Assembly (NCBI GenBank): GCA_033439765.1
Contig: JAULSN010000003.1
Span: 6,138,001 to 6,202,000 of the forward strand
Length of the DNA stretch: 64,000 nucleotides
Direction: 5' to 3'
From: Lasiosphaeria ovina
Taxonomy: Eukaryota; Ascomycota; Sordariomycetes; Sordariales; Lasiosphaeriaceae
Position numbers and translations under genes: made by a program. The notes under the pieces were generated by a model. That model had not been told where the DNA came from. It ran no database searches and saw nothing but the letters and a program-made list of their open reading frames with translations. This document shows positions 11,640 to 22,930 of this stretch, one piece after another. The first letter of the stretch is position 1. Every line of letters starts with the position of its first letter.

Positions 11640-13198
11640 ATGGCAGAAGACAAGCCCACCGGCAACATGCTCTGGGGAGGCCGCTTCACTGGTGCGTGTT
11701 GCATCTGCAGATGATGCTGTGCCCTTCTGTCCCGCCCGATGGCGCATCCAACCTGCTCAATGGCAGATCAAAGCTCAATCCAAACATCGGGCGTGTGATC
11801 AATGGCAGTCGCAAGGCAAGGCGCGAGGCTCAACGGCTAACATGCTCAGGCGGCCTTGACCCACTCATGGTGCAATACAACGAGTCCATCTACTTCGACA
11901 AGGTCCTCTACAAGCAAGACATCCTCGGCAGCATCGCCTTTGCACGCGCCAACGCCAAGTCGGGCATCATCTCGCAGCACGAGTTCACCAAGCTGGAGGA
12001 GGGCCTGCTGCTCGTGAAGCAAGAGTGGGAGGCGGGCGTCTTCAAGATCGTTCCTGGCGTCGACGAGGACATCCACACGGCCAACGAGCGCCGCCTCGGC
12101 GAGATCATCGGCAAGGACATAGCCGGCAAGCTGCACACGGGCCGGTCGCGCAACGAGCAGATCGCCACCGACATGCGCATGTGGCTGCGCGACGAGCTGC
12201 GCACCATCCAGCAGCACCTGCGCGACTTCCTGGGCGTCATCGCCGCCCGCGCCGAGAAGGAGATCGACGTTGTCATGCCCGGTTACACGCACCTGCAGCG
12301 CGCCCAGCCCATCCGCTGGAGCCACTGGATGCTATCGTACGGCTTCGCCTTTGCCAGCGACCTGGACCGCCTGGGCGAGGTCATCCGCCGCGTCAACCGC
12401 AGCGCGCTCGGCTGCGGCGCCCTAGCCGGCAACCCGTTCGGCATCGACCGCGAGATGATGTCGCAGGAGCTGGGCTTCGAGGGGCTGCTGTGGAACTCGA
12501 TGGGCGGCGTGGCCGACCGCGACTTCGTCGCCGAGACGCTGCAGTGGGGCTCCATGCTGATGCAGCACATTTCGCGGTGGGCCGAGGACCTCATCATATA
12601 CTCGACGGCCGAGTTCGGCTTCGTGCGGCTGGCCGACGCCTACTCGACGGGCAGCTCGCTCATGCCGCAGAAGAAGAACCCCGACAGCCTGGAGCTGCTG
12701 AGGGGCAAGAGCGGCCGCGCCTTCGGGCACATGGCCGGCTTCATGATGACACAGAAGGGCCTGCCGAGCACGTACAACAAGGACCTCCAGGAGAGCGTCG
12801 AGCCCATGCTCGACCACGTCAAGACGGTGTCGGACAGCATCCAGATTGCCAACGGCGTGCTCGCCACGCTGGCCATCCAGCCGGCCAAGATGGAGGCGTC
12901 GCTCGATCCCTTCATGCTCGCCACCGATCTGGCCGACTACCTCGTCCGCAAGGGCGTCCCCTTCCGGGAGACGCACCACATCTCGGGACGCTGCGTGGCG
13001 CTGTCGGAGCAGACGGGCACGCCCATGAACGAGCTGACGTACGAGCAGCTCAAGGGCGTCGATGCGCGGTTCGACAAGGACATCTCCGAGGTGTTCAACT
13101 ACGAGAAGAGCGTCGAGATGCGGTCCGCCAAGGGCGGCACCAGCAAGTCGAGCGTGCTGGAGCAGATCAAGGTGCTGAGGGCCATGATTGCTGCCTAG
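11640..13198 (+). CDS. ARG4: Argininosuccinate lyase
   Basis: Cleaves argininosuccinate to arginine and fumarate, the last step of arginine synthesis. Exon 1 (11640-11691) encodes [17 protein letters not shown] and joins exon 2 (11850-13198) through a 158-bp intron to give [17 protein letters not shown], the usual fungal N-terminus; total 466 residues, the normal length. Motifs: [12 protein letters not shown], the HLQRAQPI stretch with the catalytic His region, and the fumarase/lyase signature [12 protein letters not shown] with its mobile catalytic Ser loop. The enzyme is a homotetramer with composite active sites. A Gcn4/CPC1 site lies upstream. Symbol follows the yeast name. Confidence 0.97.
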
Positions 13199-13731
13199 GT
13201 TGTTTATCCACGACCGAGTTTCCGATGTTGGTATTGTACTGTATTCCGTCATAGCGGATTGATATGTTCCCAACCGAAGATGGTAATGACTTGGATGGGT
13301 CGCGTGTGTGATTTCCCGGGATCTTGGCAGGAAAATAATTACGATAGATCAATTGGTAGACAAAATGCTTAGTTGGTATGGATGCTGGTACTGTAGTTAG
13401 TTCTCTCCAATTTGATCGTGATAGCAACTGTAGAAAGGGGGACGTAGCTGTGTCACATGACGCGGGCCGGTTTGCCAGGCAAGCTACTGTACCAAAGTCA
13501 CCACAGACAGACTTTGGCGTGCAAACCCGTCGCAAGCGCCCGCTTAAAATCGGCCAGGGTTTGGGCCTTGGGGGGAAACTCATTTACGCGTCGACGAAAA
13601 CACGTCAACGTCGTCCCATCGACAGCAGTCCCCAGAAGAGCAATTCCAGCCCAACAGCAGCCCGCATTCGAATATCCCAACCTGCGATTCGATACTGACG
13701 ATTCGTGTCTTGCCCGCTGGAACTGCCCGCC
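13199..13731. other. Intergenic, promoter of the Rtt106-like gene
   Basis: No gene seen. Contains an MCB element close to the downstream start, listed separately. Confidence 0.5.
13586..13591. promoter_or_regulatory. MCB-type element ACGCGT
   Basis: ACGCGT (MluI cell-cycle box, bound by MBF in yeasts) lies about 140 bp before the start of the Rtt106-like chaperone, whose role in replication-coupled nucleosome assembly fits G1/S control. A single short site, so suggestive only. Confidence 0.4.
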
Positions 13732-15366
13732 ATGGCGGCAAAGCTCGACAACCGCATTTTAGAGCTAGTCTTCGAGGGCCGCCCAGACATTCTGGCCGAC
13801 ATCAAAAAGGCTGCCGGTATGTTGACATTCTGCCCCAGCCCTTTGCATGCCTCCTTGTCAACCTATAATCCCGTTTTCCCTGCTTTTCTATTTTCTCTTC
13901 ATTCCGGGCACAAGACAATCTGCACGGCGACACAAGACTTGCCCCCTACTTAGGTGCTTGACGAAACAATGGCTAACGGCATATGGCGACCCTGCAGACA
14001 CGCCGGCCCGCGTCAATCTGTTCAACCACATCGCCAGCTTCGTGCACGAGCAGCTCTCTGCCGCCGACAACAATGCGCCCGACGAGCCCGCATCCAAGAG
14101 GAGGCGTGTCGACATAATACCGCAGTCGCAGGCCAACGGCCGCCATGCGACAGCTAACGACGCGGGCGGCGCGCTGCTCTCAGTTGACGCCGCCGCCACC
14201 GAGCCCGTGCTGCTCGAGATCAAAGACATCTCCATCGTGGCGCCCCAGCGCAAGAAGTACGACCTGTGCTTCACCAAGAACTTCCTATACGCGCGGGCGT
14301 CGGGGTCGTCGACGCCGGTGCCGGGCGTCGTGTATCCGTGGAGGGACATTGGTATGTTTTTTTGTTGCTGTTGGTAGTTCGCTATTCTGGGCCGGAACTT
14401 GCCGCTGACCGGACTTTGTGTCACAGAGCACGCCTTCTACCTCCTCGTCCCCGACAAGAGCCAGGTCCAATACAACTACGTGCTGTTCCCGCGCAACAGC
14501 TTCCTCCCGACGGCCAAGCCCGGCGCAGGCGAGCAGGCCCCGCAGCCGGCGCCGCTGGAGCCGCTCGTGTTCACGGTGCCGGCGACGGCGCCTAAGCCGG
14601 GCAGCGTGGGCGGGCCGTCGGCCGCAACAGCCGAGACGGTGTCGGACACGTACAGCAGCCTGCTGCAATGGGCGCTGACGACGTCGCTGCGGGCGGCGGG
14701 CAACCGGGGGTGCGCGCTGGTGGCGGCCGACGCCAAGGTGTTCCACAGCGCGGCGCGGCAGGTGTACCGGCCGGCGGAGAAGGCGGTGCACGTCAAGGCG
14801 TTCCGCGGCAGCAAGGACGGCTACCTGTTCTTCCTGCCGACGGGCATCCTGTGGGGCTTCAAGAAGCCGCTGCTGTTCCTGCCGCTGGACCGCGTCGTGG
14901 CCGTCAGCTACACCAACGTGCTGCAGCGCACCTTCAACATTGTGGTAGAGCTCGAGGAGAGCAGCGGCAGCGACGCTGTGGCGACCGACAAGGAGATCGA
15001 GTTCGGCATGCTCGACCAGGAGGACTACCAGGGCATCGATGAGATGTACGTGCGCCGCCACGGGCTCGCCGACGGCAGCATGGCCGAGCGCCGCAAGGCC
15101 AAGCGCGAGCTGGCCGAGAACGCCAAGAAGGCGGGCGGCGAGGGCGGGGAAGCTGGAGATGACGTCGCCGACGGAGCTGCTGGCGGCGAGGACGACGGCT
15201 TGACGGTGCTCGAGCGCGCGCACAAGGAAGCCGAGCAGCTGCTGCAGGACGACGAGGACGAGGACGAGGAGGACTACGACCCGGGCAGCGAAGGCGACAG
15301 CGAGGGGTCGGGCGAGAGCAGTGACGACGATGATGATGACGACGAGGACGGCGAGGGCGGGGGCGA

Positions 15367-15411
<45 letters not shown>

Positions 15412-15436
15412 GAATGAGATGGAAGAAGGCGAGTAA
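13732..15436 (+). CDS. RTT106: Histone chaperone Rtt106
   Basis: Nuclear H3-H4 chaperone acting in replication-coupled nucleosome assembly and heterochromatin silencing. Exons 13732-13816, 13998-14351 and 14427-15436 yield 482 residues. The N-terminal helical part ([28 protein letters not shown]) matches the Rtt106 dimer domain; a basic KRRR follows; then tandem PH domains with [34 protein letters not shown] and [18 protein letters not shown]. The tail (about residue 400 on) is very acidic, ending in a run of about 15 Asp that is encoded by a GAC repeat at 15368-15412. Acidic tails are normal for this family; the Asp run is long and likely variable in length. Confidence 0.93.
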
Positions 15437-15917
15437 TGTTGTTTTTGGCGCAGCCAGCGGGTGGTGTCGGGTTTCAACGACGGTCAGGCACATTTAAGGA
15501 GTAGACTTACAAGACTGAGCTTTGTCTGTTGGGTTAGGGTTTTTTTGTCTCGCATAGCGAGGGCAGGGAGGCTGCCCTCCGAATACGACGTACGAAGCAA
15601 GCACATCTAACTGATATAATGATGATGCCAGGTATCAGAGGCTGGTCTCATCGTGAGCGTGCATGCCGCTGCCTTGCCTGCCAAGGGCCGGGGTCGACTG
15701 TGAGGCGAGCCAAAGGCGTTCGTTCACGGACAGTGTGTTGCTTCCGAAAAACTTGATGCCGCAAATCGGGTCAATCACCGCAGGCCTCGGTGAGTTATAG
15801 GCCATCTTTAATCCTCCTTGGAGGCTCAACACAAATCACCAAGCCCTAGGCCAGTGATAAGGCCACAAAATACGTGCGAAACAGCTGTTGCTTGCTTCAA
15901 AGTCCTCTGTCAGCTGT
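15437..15917. other. Intergenic between convergent genes
   Basis: About 480 bp between the stops of the Rtt106-like gene and the regulator on the other strand. Nothing but presumed 3' ends. Confidence 0.5.
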
Positions 15918-17312
15918 CTACATATTCCCCAGCACCTTAGCCAGGTCATCCCTCAACGACTGCACAGGCACCACCCCTCCTCCTCCTCCCCCCAGGCCAG
16001 GCGACCCACCAGCCAGAACGCTCTGCAACAACGCATCCGCGTCGGGCTCGCCAAAGATACCGCCCCTCCCTCCTCCTCCGCCACCGCCACCGCCTCCCGT
16101 CGTCGTGATGATACTACTGCGTCCCCACGGTGCGGACCACGACAGACGGTACTCGCCGGGCAGGCCCAACAAAGCCTCCATGCCCTCGATCTGGTGCAGC
16201 ACGACCTGGACGACGATTTTCACGTACAGCAGGCCCGGCGTGGCGCCCATGTCCATGCCCGCGATGGGCAGGCCGGGCTCGAAGGTGAAGGCGTCGAGCA
16301 CGGCGCGCGGGATCGCGTCCAGCAGCCGCCGCGCCGCCGCGAAGATGGCCTTGAACAGCTGCATCACCTGCAGGTACACGGACAGCACGAGCAGCCGCGT
16401 CGACGTGCTGAGCGGGTCCGAGTCTGGTAGACCAGAAGAAGGGGAGAGGCTGCCGAGGATGACGTGGAACTGCGCTACGCTTTTCAGGGCGGATGCTAGC
16501 GGGTTCTCTGTCGACGAGTCCAGCTTGCCCGAGCACGCGTCTATCGTGTCGGGCTGCGCCCACGGGAACGTGTCGACGGCCGCCAGCTGCCGCGCCACCG
16601 ACTCGTTCAGCCGCGAGAGCCCGATTAGCGCCCCCGTGCGACCGGTGCCGATGCCGGTGCCGTCGTCGTCGTCGGTGCCTGGGCTGTCGTTGGCGTCGTT
16701 CGTGCTGCTGCTGCTGTTGTTGCTGCTGCTCCGCGTCGACGTGATGCGAGCGAGTGCGCCATGAGCAGTGGGAACGGGCGCGATGTCGGTGTCGAAGCTC
16801 CGGTGCGTGGGGAACTGGTGGTCTAGGCTTGGGTCCAGGTACTGCAGGTCGGTGAAGATGGACGGAGACGCCATGGCGCCGCCGTCGAAGATTTGGCTGC
16901 CGAACATGTGGTCCATGGTGGTTTCCCAGGGCGGCGGCGGGCTATCAAGCAGGTCGGGGAGGTAGTCGATTTGCATGGGCCACGGGCGAGGCTGGGGAGA
17001 CGCCGTGGATGCCGTCATGGCAGTGCCGGTTTGGGCATCTGCATCAGGTGTCGACAGCGCCGTGTCTCGTGTGCCGTGCGTGGGTGGTGGTGCCGCCAGA
17101 GCAGCCGGATGCCCATGTTCGCAAAACAGCGCTGGCGGGATGGGAGGGGCGCGGGGGCGGCCGATGGGGCGGGCACTGCCCGTCTTGCACTCGGCGCCGG
17201 CGCGCTGACAACGGCCGCACGGCTCGGTGCTCTGCCCCGTCCGCGGGCACCGCAACTTGTGGCTGCGACACCGGTCACAGGCGAGGCGCTTGTGTGCTGC
17301 GTGGCTGGCCAT
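15918..17312 (-). CDS. Zn2Cys6 transcription factor, AflR-like
   Basis: Nuclear DNA-binding regulator of 464 residues, no intron. The start is placed at the Met 9 residues before the finger (MASHAAHKRLACDRC); upstream in-frame sequence is not protein-like. The Zn2Cys6 binuclear cluster is complete: CDRC, then Cys in KLRCPR, and PCGRCQRAGAEC (residues ~11-41). The middle is Pro/Ser/Thr-rich. The C-terminal part (TENPLASALKSVAQFHVIL ... VYLQVMQLFKAIFAAARRLLDAIP ... VKIVVQVVLHQIEGMEALLGL) resembles the AflR-type regulatory domain of metabolite cluster regulators. Its nearest neighbour is a DHA2 pump on the same strand 1.2 kb away, which may be a target. The Gly-rich run (about 10 Gly) near the end is unusual. 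Confidence 0.85.
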   Translation of the reverse strand: MASHAAHKRLACDRCRSHKLRCPRTGQSTEPCGRCQRAGAECKTGSARPIGRPRAPPIPPALFCEHGHPAALAAPPPTHGTRDTALSTPDADAQTGTAMTASTASPQPRPWPMQIDYLPDLLDSPPPPWETTMDHMFGSQIFDGGAMASPSIFTDLQYLDPSLDHQFPTHRSFDTDIAPVPTAHGALARITSTRSSSNNSSSSTNDANDSPGTDDDDGTGIGTGRTGALIGLSRLNESVARQLAAVDTFPWAQPDTIDACSGKLDSSTENPLASALKSVAQFHVILGSLSPSSGLPDSDPLSTSTRLLVLSVYLQVMQLFKAIFAAARRLLDAIPRAVLDAFTFEPGLPIAGMDMGATPGLLYVKIVVQVVLHQIEGMEALLGLPGEYRLSWSAPWGRSSIITTTGGGGGGGGGGRGGIFGEPDADALLQSVLAGGSPGLGGGGGGVVPVQSLRDDLAKVLGNM

Positions 17313-18541
17313 GATGGAGATTACTGGTGAGATGGTGCTGCTAATGTTTGGGTTAAGCAGGCCACTGCCCTGAATGTTTGGGTTGCGTAAGCAGGCCACT
17401 GCCCTGAATGTGTGGGGATGTACAGTACAGTACATACGGATGCAGTAGGTACAGTACAGTACCCCTCCTCCCCTCCTCCCTCCCAGGTACCAACGTCCAC
17501 GTACTTCGCACTTCAGCCTGCCTTCAGGGTTAGCTGTGGGCATTTCCGCGTATTCTGTCCCGGCACGCCTCCTCGCAGATGCAGCCCTATAACAAAGCAA
17601 ATATGCCCGCGTAACATACTGAATATGCCCACAAGCCAATCACGGCCTTGGCTCTATTTTTGTCGAGCCTCTCTCTCTTCACCTTGGCGCTACCAACCGC
17701 CCGGGTTTTGTGTCAGATCGTGCACACACTCGGCACAGCCACCGAGTACACAACGAGCACGCCTTCTCTTCGGCTGGGCTCAACGCAGCAACACCCTCTC
17801 GTCATCCACCCCTCTGTCAATCCTGCAAGACCCGTGCATCGCTTCACCACCATCTCAGGCTTTATCTCCAAGGATTCCACCCCTCGCTTATCAAAGCTGG
17901 GGGGTTCCATGCCAACTGTCGGTCCCGAGCCGACCCTTCAATGTTGTGTGACCATGTCGTTGGTGATTCAAGCCCTGCTGGTGCTACCAAGTGCCAACGA
18001 GAGACGCGGAATGGCGGGATTCTTGTCCGCCGTGTGACCCAGAAGCTCTTTTGTGCAACTTGTAGCGAGGCGCATATGCCGTTGGACTCGAAGACGGGGT
18101 TTCTGCCGCACAGTGCAAGCACCGTGGGAGAGTGTGTGTACAGCGAATGCCAGCAAAGTCGGTTTCCTGTTAAGATATTTGTCATCTGCGGTGTTGAGAT
18201 AATTAATGTCTTTGGGTAGCTTTGAGTGGCTTTACGAGTGGCACCATGCTGCAGCGAGGAAAGTCGAAAGGTCGTGGTATTAATTATGATTTCAAAGGAG
18301 AGTTAATTACAAGCCGAGAGGAGACATTAACTTTCTATCTCTAAGCTATTACTATAGACATGCAAATCGGTCTTGAACCAATGAGCTTGTTCCAGTTGCC
18401 CAGTTCTATACCACTCCCTTTTGCAATGATTACAACCAAATAATATGATATTAACCTCGGCCTTGGCAGCCTCCCTTGCTGTAGTTACCTATCAATCCCA
18501 AGATCCATCCTCTGTCCAGTACCCCAGGAACCAGGAACCCT
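17313..18541. other. Intergenic between regulator and efflux pump
   Basis: No supportable gene. Includes a two-copy ~30-bp repeat (17346-17409) and repeated GTACAGTACAGTAC words at 17422-17462 in the region upstream of the regulator. 18240-18330 is AT-rich. Confidence 0.5.
17346..17409. repeat. Two-copy tandem repeat of 30-34 bp
   Basis: GTTTGGGTT..AAGCAGGCCACTGCCCTGAAT occurs twice head to tail (17346-17375 and 17376-17409), the second with a 4-base insertion. It lies 35-100 bp upstream of the AflR-like start, so it could be part of that promoter. Confidence 0.8.
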
Positions 18542-20500
18542 TCAGCTGCTCTCGCCATCTGGCCCACTGGTGGTTCCCGTGCCTGGTGCCTTCTCGTTGC
18601 TCGTCAGGCCGGCCTCGCTGTCACTCTTGGTGTCCTTGTCAGCAATGCCGTACTTGGTGTCGAGCTTGTCGCGCAGCGGGATCTCTTTCTGGATGAAGAC
18701 GAGGAAGAAGCCGAGCGCGCTAAAGGCCACCGAGACCTGAAAGCTGAGACTGAGACTGTCCCTGACTACCGACATGAACTCGGCACGCGTGCCGGGCTCC
18801 AGGGTGGCGAGAAACGCCGACGTCGAACGCTGGTAGGCCTGGCCGGCCATCGTGTCGGCACGCACGGCCGGGTCCGTGATGCGGTACGCCAGCTGGTCGA
18901 AGCGCGTGTTGAAGACGGCGGCCGCGATGGCCACGCCCCAGACCATCCCGAAGCTGCGCAGAAAGCTGAACGTGGCCGTGGCCAGCGCCGTGTCCGACTC
19001 GGCCAGCGGCGCCAGCACGGCCGGTAGGAGCCCCGGGATCAGTAGCCCGATCCCCCCCGCCAGCACCTGGAACCCCACCCACTCGCCCGCGTTCGAGTCC
19101 TCGTCGAGAATGCTGAGCAAGCCCATCGCCACCGTAAACAGCGCGAAGCCCACCTGCTGGAACGGCCGGTACCGCCCCGTCTTGGTCATGAGGACGCCGC
19201 CGGCGATGCCGAACGGGATGACGAGCAGGATCGTCGGCAGCAGCCGCACGCCAGACTCCTGCGGGTCAACGCCCTGCACGCCCTGGAAGTAGACGGGCAG
19301 GAAATAAAGCAGCCATATCGTGGTGAGGCTCTGGAGAAAGGTGACAGCAAAGGATGACGAGGATGTGCGGTTGGAAAACAGCTTGAGAGGCATCATGGGC
19401 TGCGGACAAAACCTGGATCCTTCATAGAACAAAAACCCGACCAGCCCGGCCAGACCAACTATCAGAGGCACAAGGACGTGGAACGAAGACCACGGGTAGA
19501 CGGCGCCAGCCCAAGACAGAGCAATCTGGTAGGGGGGGTTAGCCGCGATTTGAGCTCAACAGAGCATTCAGGGGGGGGGGGGGGGGGGGCAACGAACCAG
19601 CACCGAGGTGAGGGCAGCCACGAAAATGACATTCCCCGTCCAGTCGATCATGCTGACCTTTGTCGCCAGCGTGGTCTCCTTCTCGTAGTTGACCTTCAAG
19701 AACGCGGTGAGGAGGAACAGGGCGAGGCCGCCGACGGGCAGGCTGATATAAAAAACCCAGCGCCACGTGGTGTGCTCGACAATGAGGCCGCCAAACAGCG
19801 GGCCGAGCGACGTGCCCAGGCCGATGAAGCCGAAGATGACGCCCAGGTACGTGCCCCGCTCGCGCAGCGGCACGATGTCGCACACGATGATCTCGATGAG
19901 CACGTTGATGCCGCCGCCGCCGATGCCCTGTACCACGCGCCCCGCGATCAGCATCACGATGCTCGTCGCGCCGCCGCTGATGCCGCTGCCGAGGATGAAG
20001 GTGGCCACTGCCACGATCACCGGCCACCGCCGACCGAACACGTTGGCCAGCTGTCCGAAGAGCGGCTGGAATGCTGTCCTGTTTCGTGTGGAGGGGGTTT
20101 GTCCACCCGTTAGCACACCGTCCTTGTGATACAAGAGGCCCGAGTTGGCCAAGGTAAAAGGCAGGTGTCGGAGGTAGATTGGCACCTACGACGACAGCAG
20201 GAATCCGTTGACGGCCCAGATGTACAGGTCGCCTCCGCCCAGGCTCGCGATGACGGACGGCAGCGCTGTCGACGTGATGGTGGCTTCCATGGCTCCCAGC
20301 AGGCCGGTGAAGCAGATGGCCACCATGATGGCCCAGAACCGGAACCCCTTGTTGGCGGCCAGAGGAGGATCGGCTACCGCAGTGGATGCCGGCGGCGGCG
20401 GCGGCGGCGGCGTTGGCGTCGGCGTCGGCGGTGCCAGAGGCGGTTTGGTTTCTACGCTCGTCACAAGGTCGGCCCCGTTCGTGGGATTCGTCGCCTCCAT
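18542..20500 (-). CDS. DHA2-family MFS multidrug/toxin efflux pump
   Basis: Proton-coupled exporter with about 14 membrane helices, of the type found beside fungal metabolite genes. Exons (minus) 20500-20190, 20078-19598 and 19525-18542 give 591 residues. The N-terminus has a Pro run, then helix 1 FRFWAIMVAICFTGLLGAME. MFS motifs: PLFGQLANVFGRRWP (motif A), GRVVQGIGGGG (motif B), LRERGTYLGVIFGFIGLGTSLGPLFGGLI (motif C). The C-terminal half carries the extra helix pair (VPLIVGLAGLVGFLFYE) and ends in a short Asp/Ser/Gly-rich cytosolic tail. Intron 2 begins GTTCGTTG and is followed at once by a run of about 19 C. The join FLLSS-TAFQPLFGQ is exact. Function in self-resistance with the adjacent regulator is inferred from position only. 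Confidence 0.92.
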
Positions 20501-21489
20501 CGCGACGGTCGAGGTTAGACTCCGAGTATGTCAACGGTCGTACAGGCACGTGAGCGGGAATAGATGTCGAATTAAAAGCGGAATTGCCGAGGGCGTGGTT
20601 CAATAGGGCTGCGAATGAGGGACGAGAATAGAAGTGATGAACAAGCTACACAAAAGAGAAAGCCGCAGCACACGACTGTTTTCTATGAGGGAATGCAGAC
20701 CCAACACCACGGGCAGCAGAGTAAGTTCCGACCTCTTCCCAGACGTTCGGAGGCTTTGAAGACTGCTGCTCGGTGTTTCGGGCGGTGCGTGTGTCCGGCT
20801 TTTGCTTCTTCGGAGGCTTTTTCCCAGGGTCTCCGAGTAGGTGTTTTGCGTTCTGACACTGCGGACCGGGGGTTTAATTCTCCAACCATACTCAGGGGCT
20901 GACTGTGAGCCGAATGTAATGTCGACGGACTCAAAGACGCAGTGTGAACTATGTAGGTGCATAAGTTAGTTTGCTCTCTGTGAAACCGCTCAACATCTTC
21001 ATTGTTGGAGAAAATGCCGTCGCAAAAGTTCCCGGCTGCCAATTTGTCCGCCAGCACTTATTTGGAATGCCTGGACTCCCCTGGTAACCTCTTGGCGGGC
21101 TTTTGATGGACTTGCTCATTCAAATTAATTAGGTAGCGGATACGCTATACGCAGGTGCATAATGATCCGAATACGGCCCGCCACCAAATTGCGCAGTTTT
21201 CATGAGCCCCTTTCCGCATCCCGACCATGTAAAAAAACGAAATCTGACCACTCGCACTGCAGTGGCCAATACGGGCAGCGGATAGCAGGTCAAAGCGAAT
21301 ATCACAGGGCTGCTGACCTGGGTGGCGTTGGTGGTGAGGTGTTCGGAAGTCGGAACCTTTCGGCTTCTGTCCCCAGGTACCTTCCCCGTCGGCAGATTTG
21401 CAATCAAGACGTTGTGCATTTGACCTTGCAAATGCTGGATGCGATAGAGGTCAAAAAAGCAGATCCGGGCCCATAATTGTTCATTATTC
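20501..21489. other. Intergenic upstream of the efflux pump
   Basis: About 1 kb, no gene supported on either strand. 21060-21160 is AT-rich. Confidence 0.5.
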
Positions 21490-22453
21490 ACCGCGTTTCC
21501 CGGCGACTCGTGTCAAGCCCAGAACAGTGCCTTCGATGCGTCGCGTCTTGAATGGAACCTCGGAAATGAAGGTCGTCGGCACACGCAAGATGCCATCCGC
21601 TTCATCCATTCCTTCATGGAGAACCCAGATCAGGGCCTGCGCGACGCACGTATCCTGCTCCTTCACCATGATGTCTCGGTGACCGGCCCTGCTTCGCGAC
21701 TCGTCCGGCTGTCGGAGGATGACCAACGTCTGTTCGAGGATCAGGCTACCAACGGGGAGACTGTCAAGATCTTTTTCGATTTTGAGTATTTCCACTGGGC
21801 GTGATAGTGCAGGAGCTAGGTCTGGCTCGAGAAGCGGTCTTGTACACGGCGCTGAAGCCCCCAGACAACGACGGGTACGGGGACCCTGCTGAGGACCACT
21901 CTTTGGAGCTCGATTTCGTCGACTGGCCACTGATAGGCCGCTTCACCCAGTTCCTGGATTATCGCGCAGCGTCGTTAGTAACACATCTTGACTTGAAGTC
22001 GTGGGTTGCTCACCGTATCTTGATGGTCTGGGAGACGAACGCAGACGGCACGCCCAGGTGTGACTTTTTGACCGCGATACACTGGGTGCGCATTCTGGGA
22101 GTGACAGGATGGTCTTCCCAGATGGCGCGTCTTGTGGCGACGCTCTTGCGTTGTTGGAATCGCTGTCGCTTGCCCTTCCGCTCGGCACCAGGGAAAAAGA
22201 CCAACAGGCGAGCACGGTCGGACCGCAGCAGACTCGGTCAGAGCACCAGCGTTCGTTTGCCGCATACGTTCTCCAGTACCACGAGCTGCGTAAGAGCGTG
22301 GCTGAAGCGTATACGGACGGCCATCTACCGGTGCGGTCGCTGTTCGACAGCCTGCCAACAGGTGCTCAAGCCGAGCTTCGGCGGCGGGCCGAGGGGGCGA
22401 TAAGTGGCGGCTTTCTTGAATGTATGATATGGCTGTACTCGTTACTCTACTAA
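21490..22453 (+). pseudogene. Degenerate protein-coding gene, unknown family
   Basis: Protein-like sequence continues through three frames. Frame 1 (about 21490-21805) reads SAFDASRLEWNLGNEG .. IRFIHSFMENPDQGLRD .. FFDFEYFHWA and then stops. The next frame (about 21805-22110) reads LAREAVLYTALKPPDN .. ELDFVDWPLIGRFTQFLDY. The third (about 22109-22453) reads QRSFAAYVLQYHELRKSVAEA .. SLFDSLPTGAQAELRRR and runs into TA-rich DNA. No intron pair that I can see reconciles the frames, so small indels are the likely cause. No known domain recognised. Confidence 0.45.
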
Positions 22454-22930
22454 AGGTATTTATAAATAGGGTCGGCGCTTATTACGATATGACTAATCTC
22501 GTAGAGCGTCTACGGCGTAATAGTACGGTCGGGCCTAATCCGGGGTATAAATACGTCTTATTAGTATATAATGAGCGTTCGGTAGTGGCTATTTATCTTA
22601 AATCGCGTAAGAGAGAAGCCGCGCCCGGTTAATTAGCTAAATGGTCTTATAAGATCGACTACTAGTTTCTTAGAGGTAGAAGCGTCGACTTCGTAGATTT
22701 CCTAGTGAGCGGTAGACTAATAGGTCTTCTAGGCTTTCGCGACGGATACTAGTTTAACGTTAGGTAGTCGATAACCTCTAGTTTGGTAGAACGCCTAAGG
22801 GGACCTGGCTAATGGAAGATGCTACTAATAGATAGTGCCTAATATATAGATAATACCGCTCATAGATAATACCGCCTATAGATAATGCCGCTAGTAGGTG
22901 ATGCTATTTATGGATAGTACCCCGGATAGA
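22440..22930. repeat. TA-rich decayed repeat DNA (RIP-like)
   Basis: A sharp change to TA-dinucleotide-rich sequence (TATTTATAAATAGG, TATATAATG and similar words) with no long frame, bordering the broken gene and leading into the minisatellite. Consistent with an old transposon remnant mutated by RIP; the element type cannot be told. Confidence 0.5.

Noticed and set aside
12025..13254. Long second frame within argininosuccinate lyase
   Set aside because: Arg/His/Pro-rich translation typical of a shadow frame in GC-rich coding DNA.
14285..15493. 402-codon open frame opposite the Rtt106-like gene
   Set aside because: It is the reverse of the acidic and GC-rich coding strand (Val/Leu/Arg-rich runs); no domain and no start context.
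15918..20500. Biosynthetic gene cluster
   Set aside because: Only a regulator and a pump are present; no core or tailoring enzyme lies within reach.
19539..20603. Long minus frame overlapping the efflux pump
   Set aside because: Shadow frame with biased composition; the true frame has helices and MFS motifs.
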